A DNA stretch of 64,000 nucleotides, taken from NCBI GenBank assembly GCA_958295825.1, contig OY282375.1:2217489-2281488 (forward strand), read 5' to 3'. Each line of letters begins with the position of its first letter. Within the stretch, counting starts at the first letter, position 1. The notes below the pieces were generated by a model, which did no database searches, was not told the origin of the DNA, and saw only the letters and a program-made list of their open reading frames with translations. This DNA comes from an uncultured Candidatus Entotheonella sp. (GTDB lineage Bacteria; Tectomicrobia; Entotheonellia; Entotheonellales; Entotheonellaceae). Positions 25,583-35,317 of the stretch are shown here, one piece after another. A program made the position numbers and the translations under genes.

Positions 25583-25810
25583 TCACGCCCAACGTATCGG
25601 GACTGCTCGACCTCCCAACTCCAGCAATTGTCCATCCTGCTTTGCTTCTGACAAACGAAGTTCGCTGCCAGTGTCAGGTATTGGAGTCGCGAAGGAATGG
25701 GCAGCAGAAATGGGAAAAATTTGGCTTGAATAGTTTCCCATGACAGGTTTCATGTTGAGCAAAACGGCCAACATAACCACTCCCCAGGACAGAATACGTT
25801 GGTCAGCCAT
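25583..25810 (-). CDS. Small exported protein, function unknown
   Basis: There are 75 residues from ATG 25810, which has AAGGAG seven bases upstream. The N-terminus (ADQRILSWGVVMLAVLLNMK) is a probable signal peptide; the rest has no recognised motif. It starts immediately after the TPR-like gene, so the two are probably one transcript. The base composition is lower in GC than the flanks, which suggests a recently acquired module. Confidence 0.5.
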   Translation of the reverse strand: MADQRILSWGVVMLAVLLNMKPVMGNYSSQIFPISAAHSFATPIPDTGSELRLSEAKQDGQLLELGGRAVPIRWA

Positions 25811-25824
25811 GACATTCTCCTTCG

Positions 25825-26681
25825 TCAACGGGTTGGGAATAACTCGGCGGCGAGTTCAGGATACGCGCTTGCAAATTCTCGTTGCAAGTCGTTATCTGCC
25901 TCTAGAGCTGCGGAAAACTCTCCGCGGAATCCGGCGTTCTTAAGCCCACCTCTAACGCAGTCACCAACTCTATCCCGTTCACCTCCTCCTAGGATGAGCG
26001 ATTTAATCAAAGCCGATCGTACGACATCATCTTCAGGAGCCTTCGCCAGTGCTTCGTCGAGTATTTCAATGATTTTTTCATACTTAGAGCGTACCTGTTG
26101 ATGTGAATTTGAATCTATACTTGTTTCGATAGCACTTGCCATAATTAAGGAGGCGTCAGCGAAAGCAAGCACGTTATCATGATGTTGCATTCTTATCTCG
26201 GACGCCATAGTGAACGCTTTCTCAAGTTCTCCTCGTAGGATCAGGATTCCAGCCATATTCATTTTGGGCTCCCAATACTTAGGGTCTATCTCTGCTGCCC
26301 TTTCGAACAATGAGTAAGCCTCTCCCAAGTTTATACTCCCGCCCCCTGCATGCGATGCGAGTAAGTCCCGTCCTTCTTGGCAAAGACGCTTCGCATCCCC
26401 CGACTCACTCGAATCCGTCGTCCGTGAAGGGACAAGAGTGTCAATTGGCTCTAATTTCCGAACGTCCCACTCCACTGACATTCCATCTTTCTGGACGCGA
26501 ACCGAACCTTTCCGCCAATTACTGGGATGAGGAGAAGAGTGGCGAGGGCGATGCCACCAAGCACGCTGAGACCGGAGATCCAAGGTTGAGAATTGCCCTT
26601 GAGAATTAAGGCCCCGACGAGCCCAAGGACAAAAAAGAGGATGGCAGTTCCGTAGCGAATGTACTTTTCGTTTGACTCCAT
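25825..26681 (-). pseudogene. Membrane-anchored TPR-like protein, apparently split by a frameshift
   Basis: From ATG 26681 one frame encodes two membrane helices (YGTAILFFVLGLVGALIL and ISGLSVLGGIALATLLLI) and ends shortly after GGKVRFASRK, near 26451. A second frame continues the similarity from about 26510: VRVQKDGMSVEWDVRKLEP, then a helical TPR-like region (EAYSLFERAAEIDPKYWEPK, NMAGILILRGELEKAF) to the stop at 25825. The two parts share the K-x-x-R-x-x junction, so a single-base shift is the simplest explanation. If both frames are genuine, this is a two-gene pair instead. It is AT-richer than the flanks. Unknown function. Confidence 0.5.
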
Positions 26682-26746
26682 CCAATATGCCTCTTGCGCC
26701 CGTTTACTTTAACGTTTCCGGTGAATGGCCGCCCAAAAGTATTCGT

Positions 26747-27580
26747 TCAAGCTCCCTCCCTCATAGTCAAGCTCTCATTCATGCTGCCCGAGCGGAAACC
26801 CGCAAGGTCCACCGTGACGTAGGTGTATCCGATGGCCCTGAAATGCGCCACAAGCTCGCTGCGCAGGGGTTCCGAGCACAGGCGGAGCATGTCCTCCGGC
26901 AATACCTCGATGCGCGCCACGTTCTCATGGTGCCGCACCCGAAAAACCTGGAAATCGTGCCGCCGCAGGAATGCTTCTCCCTGCTCGACCGTGCTCAGTT
27001 TTTCGATCGTGATCAGTTGGCCATACGGCACCCGCGAGGCCAGGCAGGCAAAAGACGGCTTGCTCCAGGTCGGCAGGTCCCAGCGCTTGGAGAGGGTGCG
27101 GATTTCGTCCTTGCTGAGGTCCGCCTCATCGAGCGGCGCCCGCACCTCGTAGTCCTGCGCCGCCTGCGCCCCGGGGCGGTGGTCGCCGCGGTCGTCCATC
27201 ATGGCGCCGTATACCACGTGCTTGAAGCCCATGGAGTCGGCCAGGGGATTGAGTTTGACGAACAATTCCGACTTGCAGAAGTAGCAGCGGTTTTCGGGGT
27301 TGGCGGCGTACTGTGGGTTGTCCATTTCGTCCGTGTTCACCAGCCGGTGTTCAATGCCGATGCGTTTCGCCACCTCTTGCGCCTCTTCCAGCTCCGCCTG
27401 CGGCAGCGACGGCGACACCGCAGTGACGGCGATGGCCTTGTCGCCCAGCGCCTCATAAGCGGCCTTGGCGAGCAGCGAACTATCCACTCCGCCCGAAAAC
27501 GCCACGATAACGCTTTCCATGCCGCGCAACGTCTCCAACAGCTTGTCGAGTTTCGCCTCGATGGTCATGGTCGTGCTCAT
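26747..27580 (-). CDS. larE: LarE-type ATP-dependent sacrificial sulfur transferase
   Basis: The protein has 277 residues. The N-terminal PP-loop motif AFSGGVDSSLLAKAAYEALG adenylates the substrate. The sulfur-donating Cys lies in KPSFACLASRVPYG, the position of the sacrificial Cys in LarE, and another Cys pair is in RCYFCKSELF. LarE makes the nickel-pincer cofactor used by lactate racemase-type enzymes. larB and larC are not in the window, so this may supply cofactor for a protein elsewhere or have another role. The start ATG 27580 has GGGAGG. It lies downstream of lipA, separated by a hairpin. Confidence 0.87.
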   Translation of the reverse strand: MSTTMTIEAKLDKLLETLRGMESVIVAFSGGVDSSLLAKAAYEALGDKAIAVTAVSPSLPQAELEEAQEVAKRIGIEHRLVNTDEMDNPQYAANPENRCYFCKSELFVKLNPLADSMGFKHVVYGAMMDDRGDHRPGAQAAQDYEVRAPLDEADLSKDEIRTLSKRWDLPTWSKPSFACLASRVPYGQLITIEKLSTVEQGEAFLRRHDFQVFRVRHHENVARIEVLPEDMLRLCSEPLRSELVAHFRAIGYTYVTVDLAGFRSGSMNESLTMREGA

Positions 27581-27594
27581 AAGACCTCCCCTCC

Positions 27595-27626
27595 CCAACT
27601 CTCCCCTCAAGGGGAGGGGCAGTTGG
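27595..27626. repeat. Inverted repeat between lipA and larE
   Basis: CCAACT CTCCCC tcaa GGGGAG gggc AGTTGG forms a stem with 6 bp plus 6 bp and a four-base bulge, in the lipA-larE gap. It could be an extragenic repeat, an attenuator or a weak terminator. Confidence 0.4.
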
Positions 27627-27667
27627 AAGAAATGTGCGCCGCTCGGCAGGGTTGCGGCCAGCGCGAA

Positions 27668-28570
27668 TTATCCCGTCAAATGCAGCGCTTGGGCCGCCGC
27701 TTCCTGGTTTGACGCATGGTAAGAACTGCGTACCAACGGGCCGGACTCGACGTGCGCGAAGCCCAGCGCCTCGCCCCGGCGCTTGAGCTCGGCAAACTCG
27801 TCGGGATGATAGAACCGCTGCACCGGCAGATGCTGTAGGGACGGGCGCAGATACTGGCCGATGGTCAGCAGGTCGCAGTGGGCATCCCGTAAATCCCGCA
27901 TCGTGGCGACGATCTCCTCGGGCGCCTCCCCCAGGCCGACCATCAGGCCGGATTTGGTGCGCATGGCGGCATCGACGTCCTTCACCCGCCGCAACAGCTC
28001 CAGAGAACGCTCGTATTTGGCTTGTGGTCTGACCGTGTCGTAGAGCCGGGCGATACTCTCCATGTTGTGATTCAGGACGTCGGGACCGGCTTCCACCACC
28101 TCCGCCAGCGCCTCCCAGTTGCCCTTGAAGTCGGGAATCAGCACCTCGATACGGCACTCTGGCGCCTGCTGCCGCACGCCTCGAATGACCGCGGCAAATA
28201 TATGGCTGCCGCCATTAGCCAAGTCATCTCGGTTCACCGAGGTCACCACCGCATATCGCAGCCCCAGGGTGGCAATCGTCTCAACCACGCGCTCCGGTTC
28301 CTGCTCGTCCACGCTACCGGGCCGCCCGGTGCGCACGGCGCAAAAACCGCAACTGCGCGTGCAGGTATCGCCGAGCAGCATGAGGGTGGCGCTTCTTTGT
28401 TCCCAGCACTCGCCGATGTTGGGGCACATGGCCTCCTCGCACACGGTGTGCAGGCGGTGTTGGCGTACCAAGCTTTTGACTTCCGAATACGTCTTGCCGG
28501 TGGGTAGCTTGACGCGCAACCAGGAGGGTTTCGGCGGCTGCGGGCGGGTTTCGAGTTGTACCAATTGCAC
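27668..28570 (-). CDS. lipA: Lipoyl synthase
   Basis: The protein has 300 residues from GTG 28570 with GGAG upstream. This radical-SAM enzyme inserts two sulfurs into protein-bound octanoyl groups. Both cluster motifs are present: [12 protein letters not shown] (auxiliary cluster) and CTRSCGFC (radical-SAM cluster). The C-terminal RSSYHA Ser ligand is also present. The octanoyltransferase lipB is not adjacent. It lies 17 bases after the XdhC-type gene. Confidence 0.97.
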   Translation of the reverse strand: MQLVQLETRPQPPKPSWLRVKLPTGKTYSEVKSLVRQHRLHTVCEEAMCPNIGECWEQRSATLMLLGDTCTRSCGFCAVRTGRPGSVDEQEPERVVETIATLGLRYAVVTSVNRDDLANGGSHIFAAVIRGVRQQAPECRIEVLIPDFKGNWEALAEVVEAGPDVLNHNMESIARLYDTVRPQAKYERSLELLRRVKDVDAAMRTKSGLMVGLGEAPEEIVATMRDLRDAHCDLLTIGQYLRPSLQHLPVQRFYHPDEFAELKRRGEALGFAHVESGPLVRSSYHASNQEAAAQALHLTG

Positions 28571-28587
28571 GGGTATCTCCCGGCGGC

Positions 28588-29718
28588 CTACGACGCCGCA
28601 GCCTCTGTAACGGCCTCACGGCGCTTGTCGTGGCTGCGCTTGTGGCGGGTGGCCTGCACCTTGCCGATGCGCCGCTCTCGGATGATCTCGGCCATGACGC
28701 TGATGCAGATTTCCTCGGGCGAATCGGCGCCGATGTTCAGGCCGACCGGCGCGTGCACGCGGCCGAGGTAATGACGGTCGATACCCTTGGACTCCAGGCG
28801 CTGCCACATTTTGGCGATTTTGCTCTTGCTGCCGATCATGCCGAGGTAACGAGCGTCGCAGTCGTAAATCTGCTCCAGAATATGCTGGTCGTGCTGATGA
28901 CCGCGCGTCACCAGGACCACATAGTCGTCATGGCCAAAATCAAACGCTTCGCGGACCTGGTCGAATTCCATGACGATCGTCGCGTCGGCTTCCGGGAAGC
29001 GCTCCTTGTTGGCAAAGGCGGGGCGGTCGTCGATCACCTTGGCCCGGAAACCGGCCAGCTTGGCGGCCCGCACCAGGAAAAACGACACGTGTCCGCCGCC
29101 GAATACCCAGACGGTCGGCGTGGGAAGAACGGGTTCCAGAAAAATTTGCAGGCTGTCGCCGGAAGCGGCGGCATAGGATTCGATGGCGAAGTTTTCGCCC
29201 CGCAGCACGTCCTGGGCACGCCGCACCACAAAGCTTTCGAGGTCGGGGTCGCCCAGGGAGCCAACCGTACTGCCGTCGTTGGTGAGCAGGAGCTTGCGGT
29301 GCCCCTCCGGGTAATCGGGGTGGTCGGTGAGGATCGTCGCCAGCGTGCCGCGGCGCCCGGATTCCTTGAGGTCGAGAATGGTGCGGAACACGTCCTGGCC
29401 ACGCTCCGGCAACGGCTCCGTCAGGATTTCCACCACGCCGCCGCAGTTGAGGCCGCTCTCGCCGGCGTATTTCTCCGTCAGAATGAATTTCTGGATACGG
29501 CTCTTGCCTGCCTCCATCACTTCGCGGGCCTCCGTCCACACGTCCGCTTCCAGGCAACCGCCGCCGACCGTGCCGATTATTTTCCCTTCCGGCGTCACCA
29601 GCATTTTGCTCTTTTCGCTCATCGGCAGCGACCCCTTCGACGAGATGATCGTCGACAGCGCCGCCTGCTCGCCTCTTTCAAGTATGTCGATCGCCGCCTG
29701 AAAAACGTTATCCGCCAC
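28588..29718 (-). CDS. XdhC/CoxI-family molybdoenzyme maturation protein
   Basis: There are 376 residues from GTG 29718 (GGAGGG upstream; GTG 29733 also in frame). The N-terminal XdhC_CoxI part has [32 protein letters not shown] and ESGLNCGG. The C-terminal Rossmann part has [14 protein letters not shown] and [20 protein letters not shown]. Such proteins modify or load molybdenum cofactor (sulfuration, cytosine dinucleotide form) into xanthine-dehydrogenase-like enzymes. No such enzyme is in this window, but moaA is at 4321. It is followed by lipA and larE, all sulfur chemistry proteins. Confidence 0.9.
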   Translation of the reverse strand: MADNVFQAAIDILERGEQAALSTIISSKGSLPMSEKSKMLVTPEGKIIGTVGGGCLEADVWTEAREVMEAGKSRIQKFILTEKYAGESGLNCGGVVEILTEPLPERGQDVFRTILDLKESGRRGTLATILTDHPDYPEGHRKLLLTNDGSTVGSLGDPDLESFVVRRAQDVLRGENFAIESYAAASGDSLQIFLEPVLPTPTVWVFGGGHVSFFLVRAAKLAGFRAKVIDDRPAFANKERFPEADATIVMEFDQVREAFDFGHDDYVVLVTRGHQHDQHILEQIYDCDARYLGMIGSKSKIAKMWQRLESKGIDRHYLGRVHAPVGLNIGADSPEEICISVMAEIIRERRIGKVQATRHKRSHDKRREAVTEAAAS

Positions 29719-29933
29719 CCCTGAGCCCTCCACGCATGGGTTGTAATTTTGTGTACATCCTACTCCAGTGGTTCAAAGCAAAGCAACCACGCGGCATTGA
29801 CCCGGGGGTTCGGTTCGGAGTGACACCCTACTCTGGTGTCGTCATGTCTGATTCGTTTCGCTGGTTGCGTAGCTTTGTTGGCCCCGTGTCATCCAACGGA
29901 ATCCCCCGAATCAACTGCCCGTTTCCGGATTAA

Positions 29934-30183
29934 CGTTCTTAATGGGACGTGAAACTTTCGACCAAGTCCCGGAACGATTCGGGCTTGTATTGCTCAAAAC
30001 CCGGCTGGTCTACGTAAAAAATCGGAACTTCCTATTTCAAGGTCATTCTTCACGTCCTGAGGTTTGTGCCCCACCGCGGGCGCACCCCGCAGCTTCCACC
30101 CTTATTCGGGCTTTGCAGACTTTTTGATGCCAAACTCTTCAGCGACACGATGCCTCGCCAAGGGAATAAGTTCGCGGCTCATA
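29934..30183 (-). pseudogene. Decayed coding remnant in the intergenic region upstream of xdhC
   Basis: On the minus strand, ATG 30183 gives MSRELIPLARHRVAEEFGIK and then stops. Another frame ends with YVDQPGFEQYKPESFRDLVE just before 29939. Neither matches a family I know, and stops interrupt the join, so this looks like an old broken gene. The plus strand of 29734-29933 shows only short unsupported frames. No RNA gene was recognised. Confidence 0.25.
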
Positions 30184-30201
30184 ATGCCCAGTTGTCGCCC
30201 T

Positions 30202-31146
30202 TTACCCGGTGTGCGTCTTGACGTAGCGGGCGATGTCGGCGTGCGTGGCGAACCACACGCCGCTGTGCGAACGCATGTGGCGAATCAGTTCGTCGAGAAC
30301 GCTGAGGCGCGAGCGGTGCCCGATAATGTGCGGGTGCATGGTGAGCAGGAACAGGCCGCGTTCCGCGTAGGCGCCGTCGAATTCGCGCCGCCAGATTTCG
30401 CCCACCGACGAGGGCGCCGTGTGCGGGCGGATGGTGGTCACGCGGTCCATGCCGAAGTAGGGATAATCGTCCTTGATCCACTCCACCGGCAGTTCCACCA
30501 CGCCGGTAGGCTCGCCGTCCTGCAGGATCTCGTAAGGCTCGTCGTCGCCCATCAAGGAAGAATCGTACAGCAGGCCCATGTCGCGGATGATGCTCAAGGT
30601 GGCATCGCTGAAGTCCCAGGACGCGGTGCGCAGGCCCACGGGCGCGGAGCCGGTGAATTTTTCCAGCACCTCAGCGGCGCGCCAGGTCAGGTCGCGCTCG
30701 TCCGCCGCTTCCAACAGGCTGTTGCGTTCGTGAATCCAGCCGTGCAGCCCGATTTCATGGCCCGCCGCGGCAATGTCCGTCACGTCGTCCGGGTGCAGCA
30801 GCGCCGACACCCCGGGGACGTAGAAACTCGCCGGAATGTCGTAACGCTGCAGCAGCCGCAGAATACGCGGCAGACCGGCGCGAGAGCCGTATTCACCCTG
30901 TGCCAGGAGCGCCGGGGACGTCTTGCCATCCCGCAGCGTCAACGTCTCTTGGTCGACGTCAAACGACAACGCCACGGCCACTTGCGCACCGCCGGGCCAC
31001 GTATTGGGCCGCAGCGTCCTGCCGGCCCGCACTTGATTGACCGCCTGCCGCCAGCGCGCCTCGGGCCAGCGCCAGGAAGCGTCCGGCCCGGCGCCGGAGG
31101 CGGCGCCTTCCACGATCGCGGGTTGTTGGGGTGTGTCGTGTTGCAT
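30202..31146 (-). CDS. Polysaccharide deacetylase family protein (NodB homology)
   Basis: There are 314 residues from ATG 31146, with GGGAGGG upstream. The NodB domain shows VALSFDVDQETL with the catalytic and metal Asp, and GHEIGLHGWIHERNS with the two metal His. The C-terminal LLTMHPHIIGHRSRL motif is typical of the PuuE/allantoinase-like and peptidoglycan-deacetylase-like subgroup. Such enzymes hydrolyse an amide of a cyclic or acetylated substrate. The protein has no signal peptide, so a cytoplasmic amidohydrolase is more likely than a cell-wall enzyme. Confidence 0.88.
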   Translation of the reverse strand: MQHDTPQQPAIVEGAASGAGPDASWRWPEARWRQAVNQVRAGRTLRPNTWPGGAQVAVALSFDVDQETLTLRDGKTSPALLAQGEYGSRAGLPRILRLLQRYDIPASFYVPGVSALLHPDDVTDIAAAGHEIGLHGWIHERNSLLEAADERDLTWRAAEVLEKFTGSAPVGLRTASWDFSDATLSIIRDMGLLYDSSLMGDDEPYEILQDGEPTGVVELPVEWIKDDYPYFGMDRVTTIRPHTAPSSVGEIWRREFDGAYAERGLFLLTMHPHIIGHRSRLSVLDELIRHMRSHSGVWFATHADIARYVKTHTG

Positions 31147-31388
31147 GGTGGGGTCCCTCCCTGTTGTGAGAAAGTGCGATTGATTCTGCCTCGACATCCT
31201 GATGCCGTGCTCTGATGATTGCACCGCCGCTTTGCGGGATGCCTGAACGTCTGCCCCCATGTCCCAACCCCAGCCGCATCTTCCAGACACCTGCCTGGAT
31301 AGCTGATCGATCTCCTTCCGGCCCTGTCCCTCATGACCGATTGAGGATGACGGGGAAGCCGCAACGGTCATCGTTTTCTTCGGGTGAC

Positions 31389-34229
31389 TTATCCGTGCTT
31401 GCCCCCCAGATTGAGCGCCAGCAATTTCTGCAGCGCCGCATCGCCGGATATGGCCGCGTCCCACCCATAGGCCGCCGCCACGGCAGCGTCGAGGCCCGCG
31501 TGGGCGTCAGCAAGCCATTGCGGGCGGGTGTTGTAGAGGTTGGTCAGGGTGCGTTTCTTGAGTTCCTTGGCTGCGGCTTCGTTGCGAAGCGCCGGACGCT
31601 TGGGGTGGCCGGGAACCGGCTCGTCGATCCACTCCACCCATTCGGGCGGGTTGAGCCAGCGGTCGCGCAATTCCACCAGCCGCCGCGCGGCTTCGGCAAT
31701 GGTGATGGCGCGCGGGTCGGTCGCGTACGCCGAAGCGGGAACGTCGGGCGATAGCCCTTCGGGAAACGGGAAGGTCTCGAAGGTGGTGGTCGGCGTGTAG
31801 CGCGGGCGGTCTTCCAGGCTGGTGCCGAGCCGCAGCGACCACGCTTCGTGGAAGCGGCTGTGCAGGATGCCGAAGGTCGTGTCGTCGTCGCGGGCGATGA
31901 CGATCAGTTGATGGTCGGGGCAGACGCGGGGGTCGCACCAAACGAACAGCCGGTGCTTTGCGACCGTCGGCGTGGCGATGTAGCGCGATAGACCGTTGAG
32001 CGCCCGCCACATGGCGGGGCGCGGATTCCAATGCCTGAACCAGAACTCCCTGCTCGCTCTCTCCCGGTTTTTCTGGCGAAAGGGCTTGACGTGTTTTTCG
32101 ATATGGCCGAAAGGCGCTTCATACAACGCCGCTTCAACTTCGCTCATCGTATCGCCAAAATCGATAATCCACTTGTCCGCAGGCCGCCGTGTGAGGTCCA
32201 TGCCGTTAACCCAGGGTTTGAGCACATCGGAGTTGGGTCGTCCGTTCGGATTCACGGGCAAGCGAAGCCACTCACGGGCGAGGCCACCGGGGATGTCGAA
32301 CGGCCCACGCTTAATGTCTCCCTGAAACGCAGTGCTCTCGTTGCGCGCCAATGATCGCGCGCGGGTTAGATCAAACGTTTCCGCAGTGAGGTCTGCGCTG
32401 ATGCGGGCCGCCGCGGCCCCATTCAAGCACACAGCATGGGCGGCCTGTTTGTGTGCAAAACAAATTAGCGACACTCGAACCGCTGCCCCCTCTACCACCC
32501 AGGGCTCATCCGGCCAAACGTCGAAAATGATCGAGTCATTCAGGATTCTTTCCAACACCAACCGACTCGTACCGCCTCGTATCGAGTTAGTTGCCACCAG
32601 ACCGGCGCGGTCGGTCTTCCCTTCGGCAACCAGCCGTCCGGCCTTGGCGAACCAATAGCAAACCAGGTCCGGTTTACCGTGCACCAATCCGCTGTATGCC
32701 TGGCTCAATGCCTCGGCGTAATCATGTCCCAACTCACTTCGGAGCTTTCTGTTTCCCAAAAACGGCGGGTTGCCCACCACCACGTCCGCCGCCGGCCACT
32801 CCGGCTCGCCGCCCGCCGGCGTCAGCACCGCGTCGCGGCACTCGATGGTGTCCAGCGGCTTCAGGATCGGATCGCGCGAGCCGGCAAAGCCGTTGCGGCG
32901 CATCCACTGAATCTCGCCGATCCACACAGAAACGCGGGCCAGTTCCGCGGCATACGGGTTGATCTCGATCCCCTTGACGTTGGCCGGGCCGGTCTCGGGA
33001 AAGGCGCGGGGAAGCCCCAGCGCCTCGGCTTCCAACTGCACCCGGTGCTCCAGGTCCTTGAGCGCCTGCAGCGCCAGATACAGGAAATTGCCCGAACCGC
33101 AGGCGGGATCCAGCACCGTGAAGGCGCGCAGCCGCTTGAGGAAATCGCCCAATAGCCGCTCGGCCTCGCGGCGCCGTCTGGTCTGGGCGGACGCCGACCG
33201 AGCGGCGGTTTGCCGTTCCAGGCTGGCGGCGAGGCGGGCTTTCGCCGCCTCCCACTCGGCCAGCCACGGGCGAATCACTACCGGATCGATGATGCGCATG
33301 ATCTTGTCGCGGTCGGTGTAGTGGGCGCCGAGCTGCGAGCGTTTGCTTGGGTCGAGGCCGCGCTCGAACAGCGTGCCCAGGATGGAAGGGTCAATCTCCG
33401 ACCAGTCGAGCGCCGCTGCCTTGAGAGTGGTTTCAATCTCGGCTTTGTCCAGCGGTAAAGCGACATCGTTGTCGAACAGCCCGCCGTTGAACCACGCCAC
33501 CGCCTCGAAGCCGACGCGCCCGCCGGTGGCCATCGCCCCGAACAAGTCGCGCGCCAGCGCGGCAAAGTCCTCGGGCCGCTGGCGGGCGTGCTCCAGCATG
33601 CGCGTGAACAGGTTGCTCGGCAGCAGGCCGACGTCCTCGGCGAACATGCAGAAGACGAGCCGGTTGACGAAGTGCGCCACCGCCTGCGGTTCGTGGCCGC
33701 GGGCGCGCAACGACTGCGCCAGCGCCGCGAAGGTTGCCGCAGCGCGCTCGGTGAGCGCCTGACGGCTTTCGCCCGGCCGCAATCGTTCGGGGTCGGACAT
33801 CGCCCACTTGAGCTTGTCGCGAATGGCCGCGTCGGCGAGGTCGTCCAGGCTGAACTCGTGCGTCTCGCTGACGCTGTTGGTCCAGTTGGTGCGGATACGG
33901 AAGCGCGCCACGTCGGAGACGATGAGCAGCGGCGGGTTTTCCAGGGCGAGGGCGTACTGCCGCAGTTGATTGAAAGCGACGTCCAGGTTGGCGTGCTTGC
34001 CTTTGTATTCCCAGGCGAAGTGATGGCGTTTCCACACGTCGGCCCAGCCGTCGCCGCCACTGTCCTTGCGGGCGCCGCGCTCGAAACAATACCAGTCGCC
34101 CGTCGGATCGGCCTCGGCGGGGGTCGGCTCGTCCAGCAATCGGCACAGGTCGATGAAGTGCTCCTGCGCCGCCGAGCGCTCCTTGAGTTCCGCGGCGCGC
34201 CACTTGGCGATGAAGGCGCCCGGCGTCAT
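31389..34229 (-). CDS. MmeI-like fused DNA methyltransferase-endonuclease (type IIL/IIG)
   Basis: The protein has 946 residues. The N-terminal nuclease part has WADVWKRHHFAWEYKGK with an ExK catalytic motif. A helical spacer with the GAHYTDRDKIMRIIDPVVIR connector follows. The adenine methyltransferase part has the SAM motif LDPACGSGNFLY (374-384) and the catalytic NPPF (487-490). The target-recognition region is C-terminal, ending with the usual RRLVELRDRWLNPPEW block. In MmeI-type enzymes, modification and cleavage lie in one chain and only one strand is methylated. No partner gene is needed. It is independent of the type I locus at 47.9 kb. The start lacks a clear ribosome site. Confidence 0.88.
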   Translation of the reverse strand: MTPGAFIAKWRAAELKERSAAQEHFIDLCRLLDEPTPAEADPTGDWYCFERGARKDSGGDGWADVWKRHHFAWEYKGKHANLDVAFNQLRQYALALENPPLLIVSDVARFRIRTNWTNSVSETHEFSLDDLADAAIRDKLKWAMSDPERLRPGESRQALTERAAATFAALAQSLRARGHEPQAVAHFVNRLVFCMFAEDVGLLPSNLFTRMLEHARQRPEDFAALARDLFGAMATGGRVGFEAVAWFNGGLFDNDVALPLDKAEIETTLKAAALDWSEIDPSILGTLFERGLDPSKRSQLGAHYTDRDKIMRIIDPVVIRPWLAEWEAAKARLAASLERQTAARSASAQTRRRREAERLLGDFLKRLRAFTVLDPACGSGNFLYLALQALKDLEHRVQLEAEALGLPRAFPETGPANVKGIEINPYAAELARVSVWIGEIQWMRRNGFAGSRDPILKPLDTIECRDAVLTPAGGEPEWPAADVVVGNPPFLGNRKLRSELGHDYAEALSQAYSGLVHGKPDLVCYWFAKAGRLVAEGKTDRAGLVATNSIRGGTSRLVLERILNDSIIFDVWPDEPWVVEGAAVRVSLICFAHKQAAHAVCLNGAAAARISADLTAETFDLTRARSLARNESTAFQGDIKRGPFDIPGGLAREWLRLPVNPNGRPNSDVLKPWVNGMDLTRRPADKWIIDFGDTMSEVEAALYEAPFGHIEKHVKPFRQKNRERASREFWFRHWNPRPAMWRALNGLSRYIATPTVAKHRLFVWCDPRVCPDHQLIVIARDDDTTFGILHSRFHEAWSLRLGTSLEDRPRYTPTTTFETFPFPEGLSPDVPASAYATDPRAITIAEAARRLVELRDRWLNPPEWVEWIDEPVPGHPKRPALRNEAAAKELKKRTLTNLYNTRPQWLADAHAGLDAAVAAAYGWDAAISGDAALQKLLALNLGGKHG

Positions 34230-34401
34230 GGCAGCGTCCGCCCCGACGCGTCGTTGCCGAAGCTGGTTCCGCCACGCTTGAATCGGTCGGCGGTATTCAA
34301 TCCGTTCCCCATTTGCTATGACGTCCTGACCAAGATGCCGTACGATCCCACAGCCTGCGAGGCGAAAGGCGCACAGTGTACAGGGTCCGCACAGGCGCCG
34401 C

Positions 34402-34566
34402 GTGTGGGATGCTGTGCTCGATCTCGCCAACCAGCACGGGCTTTCCGTCTATGATGCCATGTATCTTGAACTGGCGGTGCGGATGCGGATACCGCTTGCC
34501 GCGCTGGACCGGGCACTCGCCGCCGCCGGACAAGCCGCCGGGATTGACGCTCCAAAGATGGCGTAA
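34402..34566 (+). pseudogene. VapC-type PIN-domain toxin, C-terminal remnant
   Basis: The frame VWDAVLDLANQHGLSVYDAM, continuing with LELAVRMRIPLAALDRALAA, matches the second half of a VapC toxin, including the Asp of SVYDA and the Asp of ALDRAL. The N-terminal half, with the first acidic residue, is missing, and no antitoxin is upstream. It is divergent from the MmeI-like gene. Confidence 0.65.
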
Positions 34567-34625
34567 CCTCGGGTGAACGGACGTTGTACCCGCTTCGGCA
34601 ACGGCTCTGCAGGCCCCTAACCAGG

Positions 34626-34654
34626 TTGACGACCCTGCCAAAAGCCGATACAGT
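34626..34654 (+). promoter_or_regulatory. Candidate sigma-70 promoter for the peroxiredoxin gene
   Basis: TTGACG (34626-34631) and TACAGT (34649-34654) are separated by 17 bases. The peroxiredoxin GTG is 71 bases downstream. It is a consensus match only. Confidence 0.4.
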
Positions 34655-34724
34655 TTGCGCCGTTCCAAAACAGTCCTTTTACCGCAGGCATGCGGGGAAA
34701 TCTATCCATACAGGAGGCGTGGTT

Positions 34725-35195
34725 GTGAGTGTACAGGTAGGGCAAGAGGCACCGGATTTTACGCTCAAGGACACCGAGACGCAGGATGTGGCGCTGAGCG
34801 GTTTTCGCGGTCAGAAGAACGTCGTGCTGCTGTTCGTGCCGTTCGCTTTTACGGGTGTGTGCACCACCGAGCTGTGCTCGGTGCGGGATAATCTCAATAC
34901 GTATAGCCAGCTGGACGCCGAAGTGTTGGGCATCAGCGTCGACAGCCCCTTCGCCCAGAAGCAGTGGAAAGAAAAAGAAAACCTCAATTTCACCCTGGTG
35001 AGCGATTTCAACCGCGGCGTCAGCAAAGCCTACGGTGCCCAGTTTGACGACCTGATGGGCTTTTCGGGCGTGGCCAAGCGTGCCGCTTTTGTCATCGACA
35101 AGGGCGGCAAGGTGCAGTACGCCGAAGTCCTTGAAAGCCCCAGGGACCTGCCGAACTTCGACAAGATTCAAGAAACGCTGCAGGGTCTTGCCTAA
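34725..35195 (+). CDS. Peroxiredoxin (AhpE/BCP-like)
   Basis: There are 156 residues from GTG 34725, with GGAGG upstream. It reduces hydroperoxides with a peroxidatic Cys in FAFTGVCTTELCSVRD (TxxC). The second Cys five residues later can be the resolving partner. The N-terminus VGQEAPDFTLKDTETQDVAL and SDFNRGVSKAYG are typical thioredoxin-fold peroxiredoxin blocks. It appears monocistronic, with a candidate promoter at 34626. Confidence 0.93.
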   Translation: MSVQVGQEAPDFTLKDTETQDVALSGFRGQKNVVLLFVPFAFTGVCTTELCSVRDNLNTYSQLDAEVLGISVDSPFAQKQWKEKENLNFTLVSDFNRGVSKAYGAQFDDLMGFSGVAKRAAFVIDKGGKVQYAEVLESPRDLPNFDKIQETLQGLA

Positions 35196-35317
35196 CCCGG
35201 CAAGGAGCACTTCAGCCGCATGCCTCGGCGGCCGTATCGTCATGCCCGGTCCCGCTTGGCCGCCTTTCCCATACCCGCTATCTCGCCAACTCAATAGATC
35301 GCTGCGTGAGTGCCGAT

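Noticed and set aside
26672-27712. Plus-strand 346-codon frame over larE
   Set aside because: Shadow of larE; no ribosome site or family motif.
28630-29724. Plus-strand 364-codon frame over the XdhC-type gene
   Set aside because: The minus-strand frame has all family motifs; the plus frame is compositional.
30064-31215. Plus-strand 383-codon frame over the polysaccharide deacetylase
   Set aside because: Antisense of the NodB domain, without its own start signal or domain.
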